From Lachnospiraceae bacterium (GTDB taxonomy: Bacteria > Bacillota > Clostridia > Lachnospirales > Lachnospiraceae), in NCBI GenBank assembly GCA_023664345.1, contig JAMPFQ010000020.1:1-64000 (forward strand): a stretch of DNA of 64,000 nucleotides, given 5' to 3'. The notes under the pieces were generated by a model. That model saw only the letters and a list, made by a program, of their open reading frames with translations. It made no database searches and was not told the origin of the DNA. This document shows, piece after piece, positions 1-6,377 of this stretch (positions are counted from its first letter, which is position 1; each line of letters opens with the position of its first letter). The translations under genes and the position numbers were made by a program.

Positions 1-9
1 CGGCACATA

Positions 10-37
10 CAATAGAATCAAAAGGCTGATTCTATTG
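10..37. other. Perfect 11-bp inverted repeat
   Basis: Arms CAATAGAATCA and TGATTCTATTG are separated by 6 nt. It lies about 130 bp beyond the rsmH stop codon. No T-tract follows on the minus strand, so a simple terminator is not obvious. It could be part of a compound 3' structure with the repeat at 71-163. Nothing else is recognisable in 1-70. Confidence 0.5.
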
Positions 38-70
38 TCAAGAACAATCAATGAATCGGTGCAAGTCCGA

Positions 71-163
71 AAGAATCGCTGCTCTTGCGATTCTTCCGTG
101 TGAGATTTAGAGTTTCTCCGCGAAGCAGCCCTTGCTGCGAGCGGCTAGAAACTCTTCTCACAC
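71..163 (-). repeat. Family A double-hairpin element, copy A1
   Basis: Two stacked hairpins are visible. The short one (71-95) pairs AAGAATCGC with GCGATTCTT. The long one (98-163) has terminal arms GTGTGAGA and TCTCACAC, inner arms AGAGTTTCT and AGAAACTCT, and an apical GCAGC/GCTGC stem. The long hairpin abuts the rsmH stop codon (164-166) with no spacer. The same plan (stop codon, long hairpin with GTGTGA arms, short hairpin) recurs at 12671-12781 and 16772-16881. It could be a REP/MITE-like element or a 3'-UTR structure; no coding capacity is seen. Confidence 0.65.
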
Positions 164-1093
164 TTATGTCGCCTCAAACACTCGAAGCTTTGCACTTTTT
201 GAGCGGTTGTTTTCCGCCAGTTCCTTCTCTCCCGGCAAAATTGGTTTTTTTGTTACCACTCTTCCCTTCGATACTTTCCCGCATACGCACACCGGAAACT
301 CCGGCGGACAGGTACAGGGATCTTCGTTTTTCTTAAAAGTAGTCTTAACGATCCTGTCTTCCAGGGAATGAAAGGTGATGATGCAGAGCCTTCCTCCCGA
401 ATCCAGCATCCCGATCAGATCATCCAGCGAGTCCTTCAAAACCTCCAGTTCCCTGTTGCACTCGATCCGGATGGCCTGAAAGGTCTGTTTGGAAGGATGG
501 CCGTCCTTTCTCATTTTGGCAGGGATTGCCGCCTTGATGATCTCATTCAGTTCAAAGGTAGTCTCAACAGGCTTGTCCGCCCTGGCCGCCACGATATGCT
601 TCGCAATGTTCCTGGCGAACCGGTCTTCACCATAATCCCGGATGATCCGGAACAGGTCGCTCTCGGAATAGCCGTTGACAATATCTTTCGCTGTCATTTT
701 CTGCCTGCGGTCCATCCGCATGTCCAGCGGCGCATCAAAGCGGTAGGAGAATCCCCTCTCCGATTCGTCCAGCTGGTAGGAGGATACGCCGAGGTCAAGA
801 ACGATCCCGTCCACTTTTGTCACTCCCCGCTCTGCAAGGGCGGCTTTTAGATTACAATAGTTATTTCTCAGGATGGTGACTTTGTCACCAAAGGGAGCCA
901 GCTTTTTCCCCGCCGCCTCCACAGCGGCATCATCCTGATCGATTCCGTATAAGTGTCCGGTGGTAAGCTGTCTGCACACCTCGCAGGCATGTCCTCCCCC
1001 TCCCAGCGTGCCATCCACATAGATGCCTTCCGGCTTTACATGCAGTTGTTCTATGGTTTCCGCCAGGAGCACGGAATAATGACTAAATTCCAT
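164..1093 (-). CDS. rsmH: 16S rRNA (cytosine1402-N4)-methyltransferase RsmH
   Basis: 309 residues, normal for RsmH (MraW). The SAM-binding motif GTLGGGGH is at residues 28-35 and the family motif FHSLEDR is near residue 240; a Cys-rich segment [13 protein letters not shown] lies near the C-terminus. It methylates N4 of C1402 in the 30S P site. It starts 13 bp after mraZ, the conserved first two genes of the dcw cluster; ftsL and pbp genes would follow beyond the window edge. The stop codon directly touches repeat element A1. Confidence 0.97.
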   Translation of the reverse strand: MEFSHYSVLLAETIEQLHVKPEGIYVDGTLGGGGHACEVCRQLTTGHLYGIDQDDAAVEAAGKKLAPFGDKVTILRNNYCNLKAALAERGVTKVDGIVLDLGVSSYQLDESERGFSYRFDAPLDMRMDRRQKMTAKDIVNGYSESDLFRIIRDYGEDRFARNIAKHIVAARADKPVETTFELNEIIKAAIPAKMRKDGHPSKQTFQAIRIECNRELEVLKDSLDDLIGMLDSGGRLCIITFHSLEDRIVKTTFKKNEDPCTCPPEFPVCVCGKVSKGRVVTKKPILPGEKELAENNRSKSAKLRVFEAT

Positions 1094-1106
1094 ATCGGGG
1101 TTCCTC

Positions 1107-1538
1107 TCAGATTGTCAATCCCAGATTGATCATTCCCTCAGATATCTTATTGATATCCACCTGTTCGCTGTTCTCGTTCCATTTCTCAAGGCTCCAGATC
1201 TCAATGCGCCCGCCCATTCCGGCCAGGACCACATCCTTTTCCAGCCCTGCGAAATCCCTCAGATCCTGAGGCATCAGGATACGCCCCTGCTTGTCCACGG
1301 TGACATACTGAGCGCCTGACAGGAAAAATCTGGCAAACTGTCTTGCCTCCTGGTTGATCAGCGGCAGTGATACCAGCTTCTCCTCAAAGGCTTTCCAATC
1401 ATCATTCGCGTACACAAACAAGCAGCCGTCCATCCCTCTGGAGACCACGAACTCGTCTCCCAATATCTCACGGTACTTGGAAGGAATGCTCAACCTGCCT
1501 TTTGGATCGATCGTATGATTGTATCTGCCCATGAACAT
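1107..1538 (-). CDS. mraZ: Transcriptional regulator MraZ
   Basis: 143 residues with two SpoVT-AbrB-type halves: [14 protein letters not shown] near residues 11-24 and [14 protein letters not shown] near residues 80-95. MraZ binds its own promoter and controls the division and cell-wall cluster. I chose the ATG at 1538 (MFMGRYN), preceded by GGTGGTG, because this is the usual family start; an upstream ATG at 1550 adds only four residues and has no better ribosome site. It is followed 13 bp later by rsmH. Confidence 0.96.
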   Translation of the reverse strand: MFMGRYNHTIDPKGRLSIPSKYREILGDEFVVSRGMDGCLFVYANDDWKAFEEKLVSLPLINQEARQFARFFLSGAQYVTVDKQGRILMPQDLRDFAGLEKDVVLAGMGGRIEIWSLEKWNENSEQVDINKISEGMINLGLTI

Positions 1539-1598
1539 CGCAATCACCACCAGTCACAAGCGGGGCTTCCGCAAGAGGGTGTGTCAGCATTTGGCCTT

Positions 1599-1640
1599 TC
1601 ATCCCACTTTATGGGTTTTTTCGCCACCCTCATCCCACTT
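1599..1640 (-). promoter_or_regulatory. Putative MraZ operator boxes
   Basis: Read on the minus strand, the 11-mer AAGTGGGATGA occurs twice (1630-1640 and 1599-1609) with starts 31 bp apart, about three helical turns, between the promoter and mraZ. GTGGG-containing direct repeats are the known form of MraZ-binding sites, so autoregulation is likely. Confidence 0.6.
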
Positions 1641-1648
1641 CATGATTG

Positions 1649-1677
1649 ATTTTAATATATTATCAGGGTTTTTACAA
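1649..1677 (-). promoter_or_regulatory. mraZ promoter
   Basis: Minus-strand TTGTAA (1672-1677), 17-bp spacer, TAAAAT (1649-1654). It lies just upstream of the putative MraZ boxes and about 110 bp before the mraZ start. Confidence 0.55.
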
Positions 1678-1702
1678 GCTTTATTTTTGGAGCAGGGTAT
1701 GC

Positions 1703-1739
1703 AAAAAGCGCCCCGCAGAGTTTCTGCGGAACGCTTTTT
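1703..1739 (-). terminator. Intrinsic terminator after the 190-aa gene
   Basis: AAAAAGCG, CCGCAGA, loop GTT, TCTGCGG, CGCTTTTT: a strong GC stem bounded by A and T tracts, able to work in both directions. It separates the ychF-lgt side from the mraZ promoter. Confidence 0.75.
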
Positions 1740-1828
1740 GATGGTAAAACTACAAGATATAGTAGAGAGAGGAAGTGTTTGTTTCCATATCTATTTTAAA
1801 AAAATTTTGCACAATTTTTAAATTTTCA

Positions 1829-2401
1829 TTAAGGGGAAAGGGCTGCTTTTGCTTCCATAACATTTCTCATATCTTCCAGATCGTTTTGGTCAAGGCCGCA
1901 TGATGCGTATATCTGGTCACTGTATCGTTGGATAAGTTCAGAAAAGTGGTCATTGCATTCCAGATCATATAATAGCATACAGGCGTTATAGAATATGTCA
2001 GCATCCGGATTTTCCTGCTTCCATTCTGTTTCAGCCACTGTCAGCACCTGGTCTGCAATGGCCCGGCGTTCTGACTGCGACTTGATCTTTTTCAGCGCTG
2101 TTCTTGCGTTGCAGGACACTTCCAGATGTTCGCATAAAGCGATTTCCGTCAGTTCGCGGCTGACAAGCATGATCACTTTTTCGTCCCACATATCGGTGTT
2201 CTTTAACAGGTTTGTCACCATCAAACGCCTGTGCAGGTCACGCTCTCTGCTGTTGACAGGCGCTCCGAGTTCCATGAACAGATCCTGATATTTTACGGCA
2301 TCGCTTTCATGTGCCCAGTTGAATATCGCATGTCTGAACTCCTGGTAGGCAGTCATAAGTTCGAGCCATGCGCTGCTGTGTTCTTCGCCGGATGTCATCA
2401 T
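1829..2401 (-). CDS. Hypothetical helical protein downstream of lgt
   Basis: 190 residues, acidic and predicted all-helical; no recognised family. A GTG start at 2434 would overlap the lgt stop by 4 bp, but the ATG at 2401 has a much better ribosome site (GAGGAAA, 8-9 nt upstream), so I place the start there. It is probably cotranscribed with lgt and ends before a strong terminator. Conserved-looking text includes NACMLLYDLECN and LMTAYQEFRHAIFNW. It may be a small cytoplasmic protein of unknown role; no membrane segment or signal peptide is seen. Confidence 0.75.
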   Translation of the reverse strand: MMTSGEEHSSAWLELMTAYQEFRHAIFNWAHESDAVKYQDLFMELGAPVNSRERDLHRRLMVTNLLKNTDMWDEKVIMLVSRELTEIALCEHLEVSCNARTALKKIKSQSERRAIADQVLTVAETEWKQENPDADIFYNACMLLYDLECNDHFSELIQRYSDQIYASCGLDQNDLEDMRNVMEAKAALSP

Positions 2402-2430
2402 GTTGGTATTTTCCTCTACAGATTGTTCTA

Positions 2431-3306
2431 TCACTGCTTTTTTGCTTCACTTTCCTTTTGCCTGATCCGTATGCGTACTATAACATCCGTTATCACAGCA
2501 AACAGCACCATCAGCATAGATAACACCTGTGATACTGCGATAGAAGTTCCGGGGATGAACAGGGTATCGGTCCTGATTCCCTCAATGATGAATCGGCCCA
2601 GACCGTAGCCCGCAAAGTAGAGCAGGCATATCTCGCCATTGAACCTTTTGTGTTTCATGTACAGCAGCATCAGTGCAAATACGACGAGACACCAGACGCT
2701 TTCGTAGAGGAAAGTGGGGTGTACCTGGATATAATCAGCGCCCTCCGGTATGTGGGCGGCAATGTTCTCGGAAATGTCTCTTGCCCGCACCGCTTCCATG
2801 GGAAGCTGCATGGAAAACAGGCCGTCATGATATTCGCCAAATACTTCCCGGTTCATAAAATTGCCCCAGCGGCCAATCGCCTGTCCCAGGATCAAACCTG
2901 GGACGCATACGTCACCTATATGGAAAGGATTCTGTTTCTTCAGCTTCGAATAGATGAAAAGAGTGATGAACGCGGCAATGACGCCGCCATATATAGCCAG
3001 TCCGCCCTTGCGGATATTGAAGACGCCCAGAATGTTATCTTTGTAAAAATCCCACGCAAAGACCACATAGTAAATCCTGGCGCCGATGATGGAGAAGATG
3101 ACCGCATAGATTGCAAAATCCCAGATCACCTCCGGGTCAAGCCCCGTCCGTTTCGCCAGACCAGCCGCCGTCAGGATCCCCGCGATGATGCCGATCCCTA
3201 TGATCAGGCCGTAAAAGGCTATCTCAAAACCAAAAACAGTAAAATGTCTGGGCACATCCTCCAGATAAATCCCCAGATTCGGAAAAGCAATGTCTCCTGC
3301 GTTCAT
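2431..3306 (-). CDS. lgt: Prolipoprotein diacylglyceryl transferase Lgt
   Basis: 291 residues with about seven membrane segments. The Lgt signature GRWGNFMNREVFG is at residues 145-157. It transfers diacylglycerol from phosphatidylglycerol to the lipobox cysteine of lipoproteins in the cytoplasmic membrane. The window encodes likely clients, including PstS and a YARHG lipoprotein. The C-terminus is rich in charged residues. It lies downstream of ychF, separated by a hairpin-containing gap. Confidence 0.96.
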   Translation of the reverse strand: MNAGDIAFPNLGIYLEDVPRHFTVFGFEIAFYGLIIGIGIIAGILTAAGLAKRTGLDPEVIWDFAIYAVIFSIIGARIYYVVFAWDFYKDNILGVFNIRKGGLAIYGGVIAAFITLFIYSKLKKQNPFHIGDVCVPGLILGQAIGRWGNFMNREVFGEYHDGLFSMQLPMEAVRARDISENIAAHIPEGADYIQVHPTFLYESVWCLVVFALMLLYMKHKRFNGEICLLYFAGYGLGRFIIEGIRTDTLFIPGTSIAVSQVLSMLMVLFAVITDVIVRIRIRQKESEAKKQ

Positions 3307-3343
3307 GTATGCTCCTTTTCTTCAAATGGACAGCCCCCTGCCC

Positions 3344-3484
3344 TGTGAAAAACCGCACTCCGTGCGGCCCTCATTCGCTACTGCTTCGCTTTCGCTCATG
3401 ATGGACGTTCGTCAAGCTGACAGTCAAAACTTCTCATGCAAGCATGGAAGTTTTGACTGTCAGCTTTCCTCACTGTTTTCACAC
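3344..3484 (-). repeat. Long hairpin at the ychF 3' end, diverged family A member (A4)
   Basis: Outer arms TGTGAAAAAC (3344-3353) and GTTTTCACA (3475-3483) enclose a perfect 19-bp inverted repeat (3415-3433 / 3447-3465, arm AGCTGACAGTCAAAACTTC) and a small CCGCAC/GTGCGG hairpin. On the minus strand the last ychF codons read GTG TGA, so the stop codon lies inside the outer arm, as in the better-matched copies A1-A3. Sequence similarity to A1-A3 is limited to the GTGTGA terminus. Confidence 0.45.
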
Positions 3485-4576
3485 GTTAAACCTAAACAAT
3501 ATCACGTCTCCGTCCTGCACTACGTAGTCTTTGCCCTCCATGCCCACCAGGCCCTTTTCACGGGCGGCGGCAAGGGAACCCTGTTCCAGCAGGTCTTTGT
3601 AATTGACGACTTCCGCCTTGATAAAGCCTCTCTCAAAATCGGAGTGTATCTTGCCCGCGGCCTGGGGCGCTTTGGTGCCGATCTTGATGGTCCACGCCCT
3701 GGTCTCATCCTCTCCCGCCGTCAGGAAACTCATCAGCCCCAGCAGGGAATAACTTGCCCGAATCAGTTTTTCCAGACCGGACTCAGCCAGCCCCAGATCC
3801 TCCAGGAACATGGCTTTCTCATCCTCGTCCAGTTCTGATATCTCCTGCTCGATCTGGGCGCAGATGACAAATACCTCGCTCTTCTCTCTCTCCGCGAACT
3901 GTTTCACCTCAGAGACAAAAGCATTGGAGGCGCCGTCGTCAGCCAGTTCGTCCTCCGCCACATTTGCCGCGTAGATCACGGGTTTGTATGTTAATAAGTT
4001 ATATTCCTTTAACAGCGCCAGTTCGTCCTCATCCTCCACTTCCAGAGTCTTAGCCGGCTTTCCGCTCTCCAGGTGAGCCTTGATACGTTCCAAAAGCGCC
4101 AGTTCCTTTGCGTAAGCCTTGTCCATCCGGGCAGCTTTTGACACTTTCGAATATCGTCTCTCCAACACCTCCAGATCGGCAAAGATCAGTTCCAGATCAA
4201 TGGTCTCTATATCCCGCAAAGGGTTCACGCTGCCGTCCACATGGATCACATTGGCATCCTCAAAGCACCTCACCACATGGACGATGGCGTCCACTTCCCT
4301 GATGTTGCTCAAAAACTGGTTCCCCAGACCCTCTCCCTTGGAAGCGCCCTTCACCAGACCGGCGATATCCACAAACTCGATCACTGCAGGAGTGACTTTT
4401 TTCGACTGATACATATCTCCCAACGCTTTCAGCCTCATATCAGGCACTGCCACCACGCCGATATTGGGGTCGATGGTGCAGAAAGGATAGTTGGCTGATT
4501 CCGCTCCCGCTTTCGTGAGGGAATTAAATAATGTGCTCTTGCCCACATTGGGCAGACCGATGATGCCTAATTTCAT
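3479..4576 (-). CDS. ychF: Ribosome-associated ATPase YchF
   Basis: 365 residues, full length. P-loop GLPNVGKST at residues 7-15 and switch II motif FVDIAGLVKGA. The base-specificity motif is NVAED rather than NKxD, as in the ATP-preferring YchF/OLA1 branch of Obg-like proteins, followed by a C-terminal TGS domain. It is a conserved ribosome-binding ATPase. The stop codon is inside the hairpin at 3344-3484. An integrase remnant ends only 76 bp upstream of its start. Confidence 0.97.
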   Translation of the reverse strand: MKLGIIGLPNVGKSTLFNSLTKAGAESANYPFCTIDPNIGVVAVPDMRLKALGDMYQSKKVTPAVIEFVDIAGLVKGASKGEGLGNQFLSNIREVDAIVHVVRCFEDANVIHVDGSVNPLRDIETIDLELIFADLEVLERRYSKVSKAARMDKAYAKELALLERIKAHLESGKPAKTLEVEDEDELALLKEYNLLTYKPVIYAANVAEDELADDGASNAFVSEVKQFAEREKSEVFVICAQIEQEISELDEDEKAMFLEDLGLAESGLEKLIRASYSLLGLMSFLTAGEDETRAWTIKIGTKAPQAAGKIHSDFERGFIKAEVVNYKDLLEQGSLAAAREKGLVGMEGKDYVVQDGDVILFRFNV

Positions 4577-4597
4577 AACTTATCATCCCTGTCCGAA

Positions 4598-4618
4598 AAT
4601 CCTTATATTTCAAGGATT
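4598..4618. other. Inverted repeat, possible old attachment site
   Basis: Arms AATCCTT and AAGGATT around a 7-nt centre, between the truncated integrase and ychF. A nearby direct repeat CTACACAAT occurs twice around 4633-4655. The position beside an integrase 3' end suggests an attachment core, but the partner site is not in the window. Confidence 0.3.
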
Positions 4619-4652
4619 CCCGCCTTTCTCTATATTTTTACTACACAATCTG

Positions 4653-5039
4653 CTACACAATTTTTAAGGCACTTTCGATTCTTTCTACCTCTTTGAACTT
4701 CCCATCCTCCGTCACATGGACGTATCGGTTCATCGTAATGTCCGCATTTGCATGACCTAAAATCACCTGCAAAGTCTTAGGACGCACACCACGTTCAATA
4801 CATCTGGTTGCCGTCGTGTGTCTAAGAACGTGCATTGAGAAACGCTCAATACCGGCTTTGTCACAAAGTTTTAATAGAGAAGTATCATAAGCTGAATTTT
4901 TTGTCGGTTCGCCTTTTCTGCAAAGGAACACAAATTCTTTGAACTGCATATTGATCACTTTAATCTCTTTGATCTTCTCTTTCTGTCTTTTCAAAATTGC
5001 AACTGTTTCTTCTGTCAAAGGCACATCGCGATGCCACAT
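4653..5039 (-). pseudogene. C-terminal fragment of a tyrosine recombinase (integrase)
   Basis: 128 codons keep only the C-terminal catalytic half: H70, R73 (HVLRH), H96 (GHAN) and the nucleophile Y106 (NRYVHVT). The SAM-like DNA-binding domain and the first catalytic Arg are missing. Full phage or ICE integrases of this type have roughly 380-400 residues. The 5' end runs into the first 25 codons of an XRE repressor in another frame, so a deletion removed everything between. It is not expected to be active. Confidence 0.85.
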
Positions 5040-5116
5040 TGTATTGCTTTTCTTAAATCACCCTTGTTCATGCCACGCAATGCTAACATAGCCCACAATT
5101 TATTATATACAATCAT
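5015..5116 (-). pseudogene. Truncated XRE-family repressor start
   Basis: 33 codons starting MIVYNKLWAMLALRGMNKGD, behind a perfect ribosome site (AAGGAGG, 7 nt). This resembles the first helix of small Cro/CI-type repressors of mobile elements (KLWKLL..KGMNKTDLRK). After about residue 25 the sequence changes to the integrase fragment in a different frame and stops. The turn helix and recognition helix are lost. It marks the deletion scar of an integrated element. Confidence 0.7.
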
Positions 5117-5177
5117 GTGTTCACCCTCCTTATGATCTGATACTATATATTTCATTATACCAGATTATTTCTATATT

Positions 5178-5209
5178 AAAAAAGTGTAAAGCCTTAATCC
5201 TTACACCTT
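5178..5209 (-). terminator. Terminator after the 39-aa ORF
   Basis: Minus-strand stem AAGGTGTAA / TTACACTTT with one G-T pair, followed by a T-run. The 15-mer AAAGTGTAAAGCCTT here (5181-5195) is repeated exactly at 5426-5440, where it carries the -35 of the 39-aa ORF promoter. Confidence 0.5.
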
Positions 5210-5242
5210 GGGTTGTTGGCTGCTATTCAGTTGTAGGGAATG

Positions 5243-5362
5243 CTACTCTTGTTCTTTTGGGTCATGAGTTTCTACATACTCTATGATCATAAGTATTTCA
5301 TCACTATTCATACCCTTTTCTTTTAATTTGCGGATAAGATTAACAACTTCCTTGCCGGTCAT
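5243..5362 (-). CDS. Small acidic ORF, 39 aa, mobile-element type
   Basis: MTGKEVVNLIRKLKEKGMNS followed by an acidic helix ending in DPKEQE. It has its own near-consensus promoter 45 bp upstream, an AGGTGATC ribosome site and a terminator behind it, so it is probably a real gene. Small helical proteins of this kind occur in the control regions of integrative elements. Function unknown. Confidence 0.55.
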   Translation of the reverse strand: MTGKEVVNLIRKLKEKGMNSDEILMIIEYVETHDPKEQE

Positions 5363-5406
5363 ATGATCACCTGCTTTCTGTGCATGATTAGTTGATTGTT
5401 ACCCTT

Positions 5407-5435
5407 ATTATAACAATCGATGCCCAAAGTGTAAA
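5407..5435 (-). promoter_or_regulatory. Promoter of the 39-aa ORF
   Basis: Minus-strand TTTACA (5430-5435), 17-bp spacer, TATAAT (5407-5412). It starts 43 bp downstream of the hammerhead ribozyme. Confidence 0.65.
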
Positions 5436-5477
5436 GCCTTTATTCAATCATCAGGATACTTTGGGAAGTCTATTCCC

Positions 5478-5536
5478 ATCCCGACTACCCTTGTACGGGT
5501 AGTTTCGTCTTAATTTTCAAAGACTCATCAGGGGAT
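5478..5536 (-). ncRNA. Hammerhead ribozyme (stem I open, type I)
   Basis: All core elements are present in order on the minus strand. Stem I 5' strand ATCCC (5532-5536); core CTGATGA; stem II GTCTT with an 8-nt loop and AAGAC; core GAAA; stem III ACTACCC with a 6-nt loop and GGGTAGT; cleavage triplet GTC; stem I 3' strand GGGAT (5478-5482). Predicted cleavage is between 5483 and 5482. All three helices are fully Watson-Crick (5, 5 and 7 bp). Hammerheads are known in bacterial genomes, often beside phage or integrative elements. Here it sits between two small ORFs in mobile-element debris. Confidence 0.9.
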
Positions 5537-5568
5537 TTATTCGATTACGGTTATAAAGTAGTTATCAA

Positions 5569-5706
5569 TCACAACCTTGTCGTCAGTCTAATCTGTGATG
5601 CACTTACACATTCACAGCCCCTGGGGGAATTGTCTTTTCTCATGAATGTTGAAACGCCGTTGCCGATCTTGTCCTGAATCTCTTTCATTGTGATTGTGTG
5701 TGTCAT
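5569..5706 (-). CDS. Small ORF, 45 aa, just upstream of the ribozyme
   Basis: Starts MTHTITMKEIQDKIGNGVST, with Cys and Arg near the end. The ribosome site (GCAGGTAG) is weak. The stop codon is 32 nt before the ribozyme. It could be the N-terminal remnant of a larger mobile-element gene. No family recognised. Confidence 0.35.
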   Translation of the reverse strand: MTHTITMKEIQDKIGNGVSTFMRKDNSPRGCECVSASQIRLTTRL

Positions 5707-5785
5707 GTTTGCTACCTGCCCTTCGTTTTGGCTGATATTGGTTTGATTGCTGTTGATAGTATCTTAGCATAGATTAATCTATAGT

Positions 5786-5848
5786 TTATTTAATTTCAGA
5801 ACCAGAAACATTGTTTCCATCAGCTGTTTTCTGTGGTATACTGGACAT
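5786..5848 (-). CDS. Possible 20-aa peptide ORF
   Basis: Codes MSSIPQKTADGNNVSGSEIK, preceded by AAGGAG about 11 nt upstream. A second ATG at 5853 in another frame gives a 24-residue product and lies closer to the same ribosome site. An extended -10 (TGGTATGAT) is seen about 60 nt upstream. Could be a leader peptide or chance. Confidence 0.3.
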   Translation of the reverse strand: MSSIPQKTADGNNVSGSEIK

Positions 5849-5941
5849 GGCATAAATCTCCTTTCTGTGTAATTGTTTTTCGACAACTCAATCATACCAC
5901 ATGCAAGAGGTTTATGCCTTTTTTATGGGTTAAAGTATTGT

Positions 5942-5985
5942 TTTTTCAAGGTTCATCACATCATATGGTGTGGGAAGTTTGAGTT
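5942..5985. repeat. 44-bp dispersed repeat, copy 1 (probable IS end)
   Basis: It matches 42728-42771 at about 37 of 44 positions, including an exact 16-mer GGTGTGGGAAGTTTGA. No transposase is attached to either copy. This suggests a relic end of the same insertion-sequence family. Confidence 0.5.
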
Positions 5986-6073
5986 ATTTGCAAGTACTTC
6001 TGTTATAATTCCACCTGCCGATGTAGCAACGGCAATCTGGTTATTATCAAATATAATAGCTACCAATACGGCA

Positions 6074-6360
6074 ATTATAGTCGCCCCCACCCGTAAAACG
6101 GGTGGCTCGGGACGCGGGCTATGAGCCCGCACTGCTAACCGCGCCTCAAGACACTGGATGTCTCTCTGGACTATGGGAATGAGGCTCTGCGCTCTATCCC
6201 CACAGTTCCGTTCCAGCCACTTTGTTCCTGACTCGTCGCCGCCGCTAAAGCGGCATTTGTACTACTTCACCTTTTAACCCTTAAAAGGATCCTCGTATTC
6301 CTTCACGCTTAACTTATCCTGCATGATGTCATACTTCTCCTGATCTTGGATGGAAGACTT
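6074..6360 (-). mobile_element. 3' end of a TnpB/IscB-like element with structured RNA region
   Basis: Read on the minus strand, a protein tail of 28 codons (ending DKLSVKEYEDPFKG, stop at 6274-6276) is followed by about 200 bp dense in hairpins: GCCGCT/AGCGGC (6241-6254), GCGGGCT/AGCCCGC (6114-6130) and, near the far end, CCACCCGT/ACGGGTGG (6087-6105). A truncated ORF followed by a structured tail ending in a GC hairpin resembles the right end and guide-RNA scaffold of IS200/IS605-type TnpB elements. An IscB-associated (HEARO/omega) RNA read from the plus strand is the alternative. The rest of the element is missing. Confidence 0.4.
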
Positions 6361-6377
6361 TCATGTATTTGATGATT

